The notes under the pieces were generated by a model, which saw only the letters and a program-made list of their open reading frames with translations, ran no database searches and was not told where the DNA came from. The position numbers and the translations under genes were made by a program. From Chlorobiota bacterium (lineage in GTDB: Bacteria > Bacteroidota > Bacteroidia > Bacteroidales > VadinHA17), in the NCBI GenBank assembly GCA_013152085.1, contig JAADHC010000067.1, positions 1 to 50,966 on the forward strand: a DNA stretch of 50,966 nucleotides. The letters run 5' to 3'. Of this stretch, positions 16,161 through 24,891 are shown piece by piece (positions within the stretch are counted from its first letter, which is position 1; every line of letters starts with the position of its first letter).

Positions 16161-17958
16161 GCGCCTCTCCTCTGTTCAACAGATCATCCGTAATATTTCC
16201 CTGGGTATGTAATATTTTCCCGGACACATTGTCCATTACAAACGCTGCAGTATCGGTTACAAAACCGAAACCATTATTAAAAGCAAACCAGGCAAATGAA
16301 TGGCTGTTATACGAAAAAATATTTTTCCCGAAAGGACAGTCAGGCCAATGTACAGACATCTGTCCGGCAAGGGTAGGAAAGATATCCGTCTGTGAAGCTG
16401 TTTTAGTTATGATCGTATCTTTAACGGAAAGAACACCTCCAAGCCAGATCATCGGGATCTTAAATTTTTCAATGGCCTCATTTGGGGTATTCCCGGGTAA
16501 GCGGACGCCATGATCAGCCACAAGGATCACGAGAGTACTGTCCCACCATGGTTGCGCCATTGCCCTGTCAACAAACCTGCCCAGTATACTGTCGGTATAA
16601 TAGAGTGAATTCAGAAAAAGCGTTTCTTCATCTTTTCCCGGGAAAACCGGTTGCATCGGAACATCATAGGGTTCATGACTGCTGAGCGTAAGCATAACCT
16701 TAAAAAAGGGAGCCGGAGTCCGGTCAATATCATTAAAAAGACTGTCAAAAGTAATTCCGTCATGAACACCCCATTTTGATGTCCGGTCGGATTTTGGGAA
16801 GTCTTCAATATCCATGATCCGGTCAAATTTCATACTCACCAGATAAGAACGCAGCCCGGCAAAATCGATCGTCCCTCCATAATAGAATGCCGTATGATAA
16901 CCTTCCGTTTGCAAACGTGCCGGCAGTGAAGGAAGGTGTTCGGCCTTTCCTGATATTTTGGTTACCGATTGGTCAGGCATGGCAGGAAAAGCACTGAGAA
17001 TAGCAGGCAAAGCTTTATCCGTTCGGTCACCCGAAGCAAAAAAATGGCTGAAGAGGATACCCTGCCGGGCAAACCGGGTCATATTCGGGGTCACGCCTTC
17101 CAGCCCGCCAAGGGGTTCAATAACTTTGGCAGTAAAGCTTTCGAGCACAATAACGATGATATTGGGACGGGAAGATTGCCATACGTGAACAGTACCGCTT
17201 TGACCATCAGGAAAAAGGTCTTTATAATACGCCTTTGCCTCAGTTTCAGGAAACCGGACAAAAGGGTTCTTTTCAGGCTGGTTGTTGACCAATGATTCAG
17301 CCAGGTGAAAAGGCATGTTCAATGCTGCATGATTGGCGAAAGGGTGGGATGAAAACCAGACAAATCCGCTATTCATCGGGGCAACACCCAAACCACCACG
17401 TATGGGGATTAAACTGAAAGCCAGCAGGAAAACAAAAACGGGTACAACTTTCCAGTTACTCCGGCCTTTCCCCGGAAGAACTGTCGTTATAATTTTCAGG
17501 TAAACAAATCCCGACAGTAAAAACAACCCTGCTGCAATCAGCAGTTGGCGGACAATAACCCAGGCATGTACCGATGCCAGCATGACCCGGGGAGAATCCA
17601 GATATTTTAAAGGCGTTTTATCAAGCCTGAAATTCCAATAATGATATAATTCCAGGTCTGCAACGAAAAGAAGTGAGATCACGCTAAGGAAAACAACCGT
17701 GTAAACATCAATAACCGGGCGAAGAATTTTCCAGGAAATAACCGGCGAAAGAATGATCATTAAAGTCGGAAAAATCAACGCATAGAAAGCCGCTGACAGA
17801 TCCATACTGAAACCATGATAGAAAATCAGCGGTATCTCCTTCCATGGCAGGCTTAAAGTCAGCTTTACATTAAAAAGAAGAAAAATAACCTTTAATAACA
17901 GAAAATACCCTATCCAGAATGCCGGATATTTTAAATAAAATAAGATTGTTTTCTTCAT
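16123..17958 (-). CDS. LTA synthase-like membrane sulfatase (phospho-lipid headgroup transferase)
   Basis: 611 aa: about five N-terminal membrane segments (1-190), then an extracytoplasmic alkaline-phosphatase-fold domain. The metal-site residue E273 lies in VIVLESF and the likely Thr nucleophile T313 in GDRTDKALPAI. SSHEPYD and LVADHG complete the site. Homologues transfer phosphoglycerol or phosphoethanolamine from lipids onto glycans or lipids in the envelope. A Gram-negative member most probably decorates periplasmic or outer-membrane lipid or glycan. Its 3' end overlaps the lipid-kinase gene by 38 bp in the opposite direction. Substrate and acceptor are unknown. Confidence 0.88.
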   Translation of the reverse strand: MKKTILFYLKYPAFWIGYFLLLKVIFLLFNVKLTLSLPWKEIPLIFYHGFSMDLSAAFYALIFPTLMIILSPVISWKILRPVIDVYTVVFLSVISLLFVADLELYHYWNFRLDKTPLKYLDSPRVMLASVHAWVIVRQLLIAAGLFLLSGFVYLKIITTVLPGKGRSNWKVVPVFVFLLAFSLIPIRGGLGVAPMNSGFVWFSSHPFANHAALNMPFHLAESLVNNQPEKNPFVRFPETEAKAYYKDLFPDGQSGTVHVWQSSRPNIIVIVLESFTAKVIEPLGGLEGVTPNMTRFARQGILFSHFFASGDRTDKALPAILSAFPAMPDQSVTKISGKAEHLPSLPARLQTEGYHTAFYYGGTIDFAGLRSYLVSMKFDRIMDIEDFPKSDRTSKWGVHDGITFDSLFNDIDRTPAPFFKVMLTLSSHEPYDVPMQPVFPGKDEETLFLNSLYYTDSILGRFVDRAMAQPWWDSTLVILVADHGVRLPGNTPNEAIEKFKIPMIWLGGVLSVKDTIITKTASQTDIFPTLAGQMSVHWPDCPFGKNIFSYNSHSFAWFAFNNGFGFVTDTAAFVMDNVSGKILHTQGNITDDLLNRGEALRQLTYDYFLGL

Positions 17959-17974
17959 AATCGATCTTTTTAGT

Positions 17975-18922
17975 TCACGATGTACGATCCTGAATCTTTA
18001 TATGATAACGCCTGGTAAATCCGTTTGTCAGAAAAGGATTATTGATTTGTGATAAAAACAATCCGGCAATAACCACAACGATACCGAATATTTTCTGAAA
18101 AGTAAGCGCTTCACCCAGAAGGATAAAAGCAAATATGGCCGTAACTACAGGCATAATATTTGAAAAAACATTGGTTTTTGCAGCGCCCAGGTTTTTAACC
18201 CCAACGGCATAAAACACAAAAGCCAGTGACGAAGCAAAAACAGCCAGCGCTATTACAGGCCATAAATTATTCAAAGAGAACATGTCAAATCTCAGTTTCC
18301 TGCCATCAAGTATAAGGAAAACCGGTAAAAACAGCAAAGCACCGAGAAAATTCTGCCAGCTGATCAGTGTCAGTGCATTATAACGAAATGATAATTTTTT
18401 TAACATTACCGTATAAATTACGGCACATAAAACAGCAAACAACAGCAAGGCAACGCCCTGCCAGGAAAATTCTCCCGTGTTTTTTACAAGTAAGATGAAG
18501 ACAACGCCGGTAAAGGAAACAATGATGCCCAGCCAGTTCATCAGAGAAAGTCGTTCTTTCAGGAAAAAATGTGCAGCAAAAGGGGTAAACAAAGGAATGA
18601 GAGAAATGATCACAGATCCAATGGAAGAACTCACAAATGTCAGTCCGAAACTTTCTCCGAAAAAATAGAAAAACGGATTAAACAAGGTAAGTACGAAAAT
18701 ATGGCGCCAATCGCTTTTCTTTATGGGCTGCCGTGTTCCGGTAAATTTTGTGAACAACCAAAGCAAACCTGCAGAAATCAACAATCTGAAAAAGACAATG
18801 GTAACCGGTGCAAAAACCTTATTGGCCATTTTAAACCATATAAAGGAAAATGCCCAGAAAAACATGGCCAGTACAACCATAATGTAAAGTCCCACCAGCT
18901 TTTTCTTCATGCCAGAATACAT
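17975..18922 (-). CDS. EamA/DMT family transporter
   Basis: The 315-aa protein has ten predicted membrane segments in two EamA repeats of five (about 10-150 and 160-300). Each has the Pro/Gly-rich pattern of the family, for example SLIPLFTPFAAHFFLKERLS and NIMPVVTAIFAFILLGEALT. DMT exporters move small metabolites or amino acids, and specificity cannot be read here. ATG at 18922 or 18910 could be the start. It is 16 bp upstream of the LTA-synthase-like gene on the same strand. Confidence 0.9.
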   Translation of the reverse strand: MYSGMKKKLVGLYIMVVLAMFFWAFSFIWFKMANKVFAPVTIVFFRLLISAGLLWLFTKFTGTRQPIKKSDWRHIFVLTLFNPFFYFFGESFGLTFVSSSIGSVIISLIPLFTPFAAHFFLKERLSLMNWLGIIVSFTGVVFILLVKNTGEFSWQGVALLLFAVLCAVIYTVMLKKLSFRYNALTLISWQNFLGALLFLPVFLILDGRKLRFDMFSLNNLWPVIALAVFASSLAFVFYAVGVKNLGAAKTNVFSNIMPVVTAIFAFILLGEALTFQKIFGIVVVIAGLFLSQINNPFLTNGFTRRYHIKIQDRTS

Positions 18923-19078
18923 TTACCTGCCGAATTTACCCTAACCCATACATTTTTCCAACCGGACAGGCACCAAAGATATTTATTGTTAACCAGTCTT
19001 ATCATATAATTATGTATTTTATTATGTATTATATTGGCTATGTACTAATTCATACGGCATTGATTAATCGTAAATAAA

Positions 19079-19108
19079 AAAGCTGTTTTTCTTACGAAAA
19101 ACAGCTTT
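19079..19108 (-). terminator. Rho-independent terminator of tRNA-His
   Basis: On the minus strand AAAGCTGTTTTTC and GAAAAACAGCTTT pair perfectly around GTAA and run into TTTATTT. It begins 7 bp past the 3' end of tRNA-His. Confidence 0.85.
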
Positions 19109-19115
19109 GGGGACG

Positions 19116-19190
19116 GGTGGAAGATGGGACTTGAACCCACGACCCCTGGAACCACAATCCAGTGCTCTAACCAACTGAGCTACATCCACC
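19116..19190 (-). tRNA. tRNA-His (anticodon GTG)
   Basis: The minus strand folds as tRNA-His. It has acceptor GTGGATG/CTTCCAC with the extra G-1 facing C73, a D-arm beginning TAGCTCAGTTGGTTAGAGC, anticodon stem CTGGA/TCCAG with loop TTGTGGT, and T-arm GTGGG-TTCAAGT-CCCAT. CCA is not encoded. One T:T mismatch lies at pair 6-67 of the acceptor stem. Confidence 0.95.
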
Positions 19191-19398
19191 ATTTAGAAAA
19201 AGAACATGATCCCCCTTTAAAATCCGTTACTTATCCCGGATCATGCTTTTATGGGTGTGCAAAGATAAGGATAATTCATTTTTTTAAACAATCAGCCTGT
19301 TAAAATTTTCCATTCCGGTAAAATAATCTGCCAGTAAGTGTGTAATATTGCCGGGAAATAGCCATTTTTGCTTTTTAACCATCGATGAACCCGGGCCT

Positions 19399-20742
19399 TT
19401 GAAGTTTCCGAAACTACTTAATAATATCTCCGGTCTGCAGCTATACCAGTTGATGAGGTTTACCACCTTTCTGCTGATCAGTATCATTTTCACCAAAATC
19501 AACCTGAGCCCCCATGACATCGGGGAATTCGAGGTGTTCCTTTTTATTGCCAGCCTGATCAGTTTCTTCTGGGTTTCCGGATTAATACAATCTTTCCTGC
19601 CACTCTATCATCAAAACCATACATTCAAAACCTACGGAAAAAGAGAAGCGGGAAAGTCCCCGGAGATATTTAATGCGGCCATCCTTCTCACCCTTTTTTC
19701 TTTCCTGGCACTGATCCTGGGCATCAGTATGAAATATCACTTTTCTGTTTTTCAACTCAGTGGGGACGTCCCGTTCATAAATCTGCTGTTAGCCTATCTG
19801 TTTTTAAGTAACCCTCCCGTATTGATCGAATATATTTACCTTTTACAAAATAAACCGGAATATATTTTCAGATACGGACTGCTCACTTATATTATCCAGT
19901 TAATGCTGGTAATTGCACCTCTTATTTTCGGATATCCGATCATTTGGGCAATATGGGGATTACTGATTATATCGGCACTACGTTTTGTATGGCTGATCGT
20001 CCTGTTGTTCCGGTATGCTGAATTCAGGATTTCTTTTCCGTTTATTAAAGAACATCTCTATCTCGGAGCACCGTTAATCTTAAGTTCACTACTCAGCGGT
20101 TCAGCTCAGTACATTGACGGGTTGATTGTCACCAATCGTTTTGATGCTGCAACTTTTGCCATCTTCCGGTATGGTGCCAAAGAACTTCCCTTCACGATTC
20201 TCCTGGCCAACGGACTGAGTAACGCCATGTTACCGGAATTTTCAAAGAAGGGAACTTTTGCTGCCAACCTTTCCACATTACGGACAAAGTCATTGCGCCT
20301 GATACATGTTCTCTATCCCCTGTCCATTGTTATCCTCTTCTTTGCACGATGGCTGTACCCACGTCTGTTTAACCCCAATTTCCTGCGTAGTGCCGATGTT
20401 TTCATGGTCTATCTCCTGTTGATCATCCCACGGCTGGTTTTCCCCCAAACCATTCTCATCGGTTTGAAAAAGACCCGTGTTGTACTCATATCCGCCTTTA
20501 TCGAGATTGTCCTCAATGTTGCACTGAGTTTGTACCTGGTGCAGTATTATAATGTTGTGGGTATTGCCCTGGCGACGGTCATTGTTTTTATTCTTGAAAA
20601 AGCCATATTGATTGCATATCTGTGGATTAAAATGGGAATTCATCCCAAGACATACATGCCGGTAAAAACAGTGGCCATTTATGCTACTGTTATTATTATC
20701 CTGTTTGTTTTAATCGACCACCGGATTATTAACATCATCTAA
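19399..20742 (+). CDS. Oligosaccharide flippase family protein (Wzx/MATE-like)
   Basis: About 447 aa with 12 or more predicted membrane segments and few charged residues between them, as in the polysaccharide-transport (MOP) superfamily. FAIFRYGAKELPFTILLANGLSNAMLPEFSK is the recognisable central loop, and the end is NVVGIALATVIVFILEKAIL. Such proteins flip lipid-linked glycans across the inner membrane. The open frame extends to TTG 19348, but TTG 19399 gives a start MKFPKLLNNISGLQLYQ that looks more like the family; ATG 19453 is a third choice. No glycosyltransferases are adjacent, so the cargo is unknown. Confidence 0.82.
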   Translation: MKFPKLLNNISGLQLYQLMRFTTFLLISIIFTKINLSPHDIGEFEVFLFIASLISFFWVSGLIQSFLPLYHQNHTFKTYGKREAGKSPEIFNAAILLTLFSFLALILGISMKYHFSVFQLSGDVPFINLLLAYLFLSNPPVLIEYIYLLQNKPEYIFRYGLLTYIIQLMLVIAPLIFGYPIIWAIWGLLIISALRFVWLIVLLFRYAEFRISFPFIKEHLYLGAPLILSSLLSGSAQYIDGLIVTNRFDAATFAIFRYGAKELPFTILLANGLSNAMLPEFSKKGTFAANLSTLRTKSLRLIHVLYPLSIVILFFARWLYPRLFNPNFLRSADVFMVYLLLIIPRLVFPQTILIGLKKTRVVLISAFIEIVLNVALSLYLVQYYNVVGIALATVIVFILEKAILIAYLWIKMGIHPKTYMPVKTVAIYATVIIILFVLIDHRIINII

Positions 20743-20811
20743 CCCTGTAAACTGCAGGAATTTCACACAGGCAATCGCCTGTGTATACGGAATGGATATA
20801 ATAAAAAGAAT

Positions 20812-20819
20812 TATCTTTG
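20812..20819 (+). promoter_or_regulatory. Bacteroidota -7 promoter element for the BI-1 gene
   Basis: TATCTTTG followed by CA matches the TAnnTTTG consensus and lies 25 bp before the ATG at 20844. It implies a very short leader. Confidence 0.6.
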
Positions 20820-20843
20820 CACACAACACCAAATGACTAAGAA

Positions 20844-21608
20844 ATGTTCAGAAGGAATACAGGGAATCCGGTACTGAGTGAAAAAGTTTTTCAACGTGAT
20901 ATCGCTGAGGGTACCGGATATATGACATTACAGGGAACGATTAACAAAACCATGCTTTTGTTTCTTCTCCTGCTGCTTGCAGCCAGTTACAGCTGGAGTA
21001 AATTTGTTCCTGCAGGGGATGGAACCATATCTGCAGGAGGAACTTCCTTGATGTTGGTGGGAGTTATCGGTGGTTTTATCCTTGCTTTGATTACTGTTTT
21101 CCGGCCGCGATTATCAGGATATACAGCACCGCTTTATGCCGTTTTCGAAGGCCTGTTTTTAGGGGGTATTTCGGCTCTCCTTGAAACGCGGTTTGCCGGA
21201 CAGAATCTGGTAATCCGTGCAGTAGCACTTACCCTGGGTGTTTTCTTTGCTATGTTATTCTTTTACCGGACAGGGATAATTCGGGTAACCAACAAGTTCA
21301 GACTGGGCGTTGTTGCCGCTACCGCCGGAATTGCCTTGGTCTATTTCTTCTCATTTATCCTGAGCCTGTTTGGTGTAGGAACATCATTTCTTTACGGAAC
21401 ATCATCCCTGGCTATCGGAATAAGTCTCTTTATAATAGCCATAGCCGCACTTAACCTCGTCCTCGATTTCGACTTTATTGAAAGGGCTGTAAAAAGCGGG
21501 GCCCCAAAATATATGGAATGGTATGGTGGATTTGGGCTTATGGTTACTTTGGTCTGGCTCTATATCGAGATTTTACGTTTACTGGCACGATTTGCCGGCC
21601 GGGATTAA
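20844..21608 (+). CDS. Bax inhibitor-1/YccA family membrane protein
   Basis: The 254-aa protein has a polar N-terminus of about 30 residues, then seven hydrophobic segments with the BI-1 pattern. Landmarks are APLYAVFEGLFLGGISALLE after helix 2, and a C-terminal NLVLDFDFIERAVKSGAPKYMEWYGGFGLMVTLVWLYIEILRL. The acidic pair in the penultimate region corresponds to the pH/calcium switch described for BI-1 proteins. Its bacterial role (ion leak, membrane-protease partner) is not settled. A good -7 box sits 25 bp upstream. The SufS-like gene follows after 9 bp. Confidence 0.9.
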   Translation: MFRRNTGNPVLSEKVFQRDIAEGTGYMTLQGTINKTMLLFLLLLLAASYSWSKFVPAGDGTISAGGTSLMLVGVIGGFILALITVFRPRLSGYTAPLYAVFEGLFLGGISALLETRFAGQNLVIRAVALTLGVFFAMLFFYRTGIIRVTNKFRLGVVAATAGIALVYFFSFILSLFGVGTSFLYGTSSLAIGISLFIIAIAALNLVLDFDFIERAVKSGAPKYMEWYGGFGLMVTLVWLYIEILRLLARFAGRD

Positions 21609-21617
21609 TTCATAACT

Positions 21618-23084
21618 ATGGATTTAGAAAAACATTTTGACACCTTCCGTAATCATATTATAGGATACAACCAGGTATATCATACTCCTTATGGCGAAAA
21701 AAAACTGCGTTATCACGACTGGGTTGCCAGCGGACGGCTGTACAGGCCGATAGAAGATAAGATCGCCAATACTTTCGGACCGTTTGTGGCCAATACACAT
21801 ACGGAAACCAGCGAGACAGGCAAGCTGATGACTTTTGCCTATCACCGGGCACATCAGCTGATCAAGGATCATGTACATGCCGGACCCGACGATGTTATCA
21901 TTACACCCGGTTTCGGTATGACAGCTGCGGTAAATAAACTGCAGCGTATCCTGGGGTTAAAGGGATGCGGTCTGAACCAACGGGGTAAGTGCATTCAGAA
22001 AACCGAAAAGCCGGTAGTTTTTATTACTCACATGGAACATCATTCCAACCACACTTCATGGTATGAAACAAATGCCGAAGTGGTGGTTATCCCTCCGGGA
22101 AAAGATTTGCTGGTCGATCCGGAGGAACTGCGTAAGCTAATTCAGAAATATAAAGACCGGCCTTTCAAAATAGGAGCTTTTACAGCCTGCTCAAATGTAA
22201 CAGGAATAGAGCCGCCGTATTACGAACTTGCAACCATCATGCATGAATATAACGGGGTTTGCTTCGTCGACTTTGCAGCTTCGGCTCCCTATACCGATAT
22301 CGATATGCACCCTGCAGATCCCATGCAGAAACTGGATGCGATCTATTTTTCTCCCCATAAATTTCTGGGGGGACCCGGATCTTCCGGTGTGCTGGTATTT
22401 GATTCCGGCCTGTACCATAATCCTGTGCCTGATAATCCCGGCGGAGGCACGGTGGACTGGACCAATCCCTGGGGAGAATATAAATACATGGATGATATTG
22501 AACTGCGTGAGGATGGCGGTACTCCCGGCTTTTTACAGGCATTCCGTACAGCACTGACTATCGAAGTAAAAAATCAGATGAACACCGGAAAAATGCGTAA
22601 ACGTGAAAAAGAGCTGGTAGCTAAAGCATTTGAAGAAATGCGCCAAATACCGGGAATAAAGATACTGGCAGAGGATATGGAATCACGATTGGGCATTATT
22701 TCATTTTACCATGAAAAAATCCACTATAACCTGATTGTCAGGCTACTCAGCGACCGTTTCGGTATCCAGGTGCGCGGTGGTTGTGCCTGTGCCGGAACTT
22801 ATGGACATTATTTACTCGAAGTAAGTCATGAAGATTCCAGAAAAATTACTGCATTAATCAATTCCGGTGATCTTTCACTCAAACCCGGCTGGGTTCGCTG
22901 GTCTCTCCACCCTACAATAACAGACGAAGATCTTTATCATTTTACCGATGCGCTAAGGAAAATTGTCAGTCATGCTTCAGTATGGGAAAAAGATTACCGA
23001 TACGATAAACATACCAACGAATTTATACATCATTCTGACAATGGCCAGATGAAAAATCTGGTCAGGAAATGGTTTAACGTATAG
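21618..23084 (+). CDS. Class V aminotransferase / cysteine desulfurase-like PLP enzyme
   Basis: 488 aa, longer than the usual 400 of SufS. The PLP-binding lysine K248 lies in SPHKFLGGPGSSG, the cofactor pocket includes THMEHHSNHTSW and VDFAASAPYTD, and a Cys-rich loop RGGCACAG (C389, C391) sits where the desulfurase catalytic cysteine is found. A cysteine desulfurase or lyase of group II is therefore plausible, but no SufE, SufU or iron-sulfur scaffold gene is adjacent. The following GNAT-like gene starts 9 bp later and the BI-1 gene ends 9 bp before, so all three may share a transcript. Confidence 0.88.
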   Translation: MDLEKHFDTFRNHIIGYNQVYHTPYGEKKLRYHDWVASGRLYRPIEDKIANTFGPFVANTHTETSETGKLMTFAYHRAHQLIKDHVHAGPDDVIITPGFGMTAAVNKLQRILGLKGCGLNQRGKCIQKTEKPVVFITHMEHHSNHTSWYETNAEVVVIPPGKDLLVDPEELRKLIQKYKDRPFKIGAFTACSNVTGIEPPYYELATIMHEYNGVCFVDFAASAPYTDIDMHPADPMQKLDAIYFSPHKFLGGPGSSGVLVFDSGLYHNPVPDNPGGGTVDWTNPWGEYKYMDDIELREDGGTPGFLQAFRTALTIEVKNQMNTGKMRKREKELVAKAFEEMRQIPGIKILAEDMESRLGIISFYHEKIHYNLIVRLLSDRFGIQVRGGCACAGTYGHYLLEVSHEDSRKITALINSGDLSLKPGWVRWSLHPTITDEDLYHFTDALRKIVSHASVWEKDYRYDKHTNEFIHHSDNGQMKNLVRKWFNV

Positions 23085-23093
23085 TTTTGCATT

Positions 23094-24299
23094 ATGAAAA
23101 TCATTCAGGTTAGTAACCATGCTCAAAAAAAAGCCTTTCATAAAGTTCCCAGGCTGTTATATACAAAACCCGAAGCCTGGGTTTGTCCGCTGGACAGTGA
23201 GATGGAGTCTGTTTTTGACCCGAAAAAGAATATTGCATTTCAGCATGGCGAGGCTGTCCGCTGGCTGATGACAGATGATCAGGGAAAACTTACAGGCAGA
23301 GTGTCTGCATTTTATCAGGAGGGGAAAACCGATCTCGAAAATCGCCCGGTTGGAGGCATGGGTTTTTTCGAATGTATCGAAGATAAAGATGCTGCTTTTC
23401 TTCTTTTTGATACGGCCAAAGCATGGCTGGAAGAAAAAGGAATGAAAGCTATGGACGGTCCTGTAAACTTCGGGGAAAATGACAGCAACTGGGGCCTGTT
23501 GGTAGATGGTTTTACACATCCGGGATTTGGAATGCCCTATAATAAACCATATTATCGAAAATTCTTTGAAGATTACGGGTTTCAGAACTATTTTAATCAA
23601 TACAGCTACCATTTGGATCTGACAAAAGTAACCCGTTTCCCCGAGAGATTTGAAAAAATTGCACAGTGGGTTTCCAAAAAACCGGGTTATTCATTTCGTC
23701 ATTTTTCTTTCAGGGAAACGAATAAGTTTGTCGCCGACATGGTGGAAGTCTACAACGAAACCTGGGCTGTATTTAAAAAGGATTTTATACCGCTTGATCA
23801 TGACAGGTTATATGCATCCATGAGACAGGCAAAACCCATTATTGATGAAGAACTGGCCTGGTTTGCTTATCATGATGACGAACCTGTTGCCTTTTTTATA
23901 ATTTTACCTGATTTTAACCAGATACTCCGGCATCTCAACGGGAAACTGAATCTCCTCGGAATATTAAAATTCCTCTGGTATAAAAATACCGGTGCGATGA
24001 CCCGCATGCGCGCTGTTGTCGCCGGGATTAAACCCAGGTTTCAAAATACAGGAATTGAAACGGTCATCTTTCACAAGCTTTTTAAGGTATTCCGGAAAAA
24101 ACCTTTTTACAAGGAACTGGAACTCTCTTGGGTCGGAGATTTTAACCCGAAAATGCGATCGATGTACGAGGCTATCGGTTCAGAACAGGCCAAAACACAT
24201 ATTACGTATCGCTTCTATTTTGAACCGGGGATCCAGGTCGTAAGGTATAAGGATGAAAGAGCCATACGTGATAAAGCAGCCCAGGAAGAAGCCAAATAA
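23094..24299 (+). CDS. GNAT-like N-acetyltransferase domain protein
   Basis: 401 aa, soluble. It is recognised as a conserved large GNAT-like family by DGPVNFGENDSNWGLLVDGF and by MPYNKPYYRKFFEDYGFQ. An N-terminal strand set contains GRVSAFYQEGK, and a C-terminal half ends in ELSWVGDFNPKMRSMYEAIG. The reaction is unknown. The canonical acetyl-CoA loop (Q/RxxGxG/A) is not obvious in the N-terminal half. It lies 9 bp downstream of the class V aminotransferase. Confidence 0.75.
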   Translation: MKIIQVSNHAQKKAFHKVPRLLYTKPEAWVCPLDSEMESVFDPKKNIAFQHGEAVRWLMTDDQGKLTGRVSAFYQEGKTDLENRPVGGMGFFECIEDKDAAFLLFDTAKAWLEEKGMKAMDGPVNFGENDSNWGLLVDGFTHPGFGMPYNKPYYRKFFEDYGFQNYFNQYSYHLDLTKVTRFPERFEKIAQWVSKKPGYSFRHFSFRETNKFVADMVEVYNETWAVFKKDFIPLDHDRLYASMRQAKPIIDEELAWFAYHDDEPVAFFIILPDFNQILRHLNGKLNLLGILKFLWYKNTGAMTRMRAVVAGIKPRFQNTGIETVIFHKLFKVFRKKPFYKELELSWVGDFNPKMRSMYEAIGSEQAKTHITYRFYFEPGIQVVRYKDERAIRDKAAQEEAK

Positions 24300-24334
24300 A
24301 AAAAAATGAAAAAGCTTTGTATTTTATTTTTTTA

Positions 24335-24342
24335 TATCTTTG
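24335..24342 (+). promoter_or_regulatory. Bacteroidota -7 promoter element for rpmE2
   Basis: TATCTTTG followed by CA matches TAnnTTTG and sits in an AT-rich tract 37 bp before the ATG at 24379. A TTTG lies 15 bp upstream, closer than the usual 19 or so. Confidence 0.65.
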
Positions 24343-24378
24343 CAACCCCAATTATTGAATGGTTTAATTTACCGTAAG

Positions 24379-24642
24379 ATGAAAGAAGGAATACATCCTA
24401 AAAATTACCGGCTTGTTGTCTTCAAGGATATGTCAAACGGACATATGTTTATCACCCGTTCCACGGCCGCTTCGAAAGAAACCGTTAAAATGGATGACGG
24501 AAAGGAATACCCGCTGATCAAACTTGAAATTTCGAATACATCCCACCCCTTTTATACGGGTAAGATGAAGCTCGTGGATACTGCAGGCCGTGTGGACAAA
24601 TACATGAACCGGTATAAAAAACATATTGAGAAAAACAAATAG
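24379..24642 (+). CDS. rpmE2: 50S ribosomal protein L31 type B
   Basis: The 87-aa protein starts [19 protein letters not shown] and ends with a Lys-rich tail. [15 protein letters not shown] is the L31 signature. There is no CxxC pair, so this is the zinc-independent (C-) form. The start is the ATG at 24379, not the upstream in-frame codon at 24340, because the -7 box overlaps that position. A hairpin terminator follows, so it is probably monocistronic. Confidence 0.95.
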   Translation: MKEGIHPKNYRLVVFKDMSNGHMFITRSTAASKETVKMDDGKEYPLIKLEISNTSHPFYTGKMKLVDTAGRVDKYMNRYKKHIEKNK

Positions 24643-24666
24643 TTTTTCCTGCTACTTTAATTACGG

Positions 24667-24696
24667 AAAAGGCTGTCCACCAGGAACAGCCTTTTG
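24667..24696 (+). terminator. Rho-independent terminator after rpmE2
   Basis: AAAAGGCTGT (24667-24676) and ACAGCCTTTT (24686-24695) pair perfectly around a 9-nt loop, followed by GCTGTTTTG. It lies 24 bp past the rpmE2 stop. Confidence 0.85.
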
Positions 24697-24891
24697 CTGT
24701 TTTGGAACTTCAGGATCACTTTGACAGGTAGGGGATTCTGTTCCCCCCGGCTGGCATAGTGTCAGAAATTATGAAAAATCACTTATCCGAATCAGATTGG
24801 TATAACAATTGTTAAAGAATATGATACCGAAAAAACCGTTATTTTTACATCAGAATCCGGGAGATAGAAATATAGAAGAGGAGACAATAAG

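Noticed and set aside
19116-19190. The T:T mismatch in the acceptor stem as evidence of a tRNA-His pseudogene
   Set aside because: All other stems, the anticodon and the G-1:C73 pair are intact, and a strong terminator follows.
19348-19453. TTG at 19348 as the flippase start
   Set aside because: Residues from 19348 to 19399 are unlike the family. TTG 19399 gives a family-like N-terminus, though ATG 19453 remains possible.
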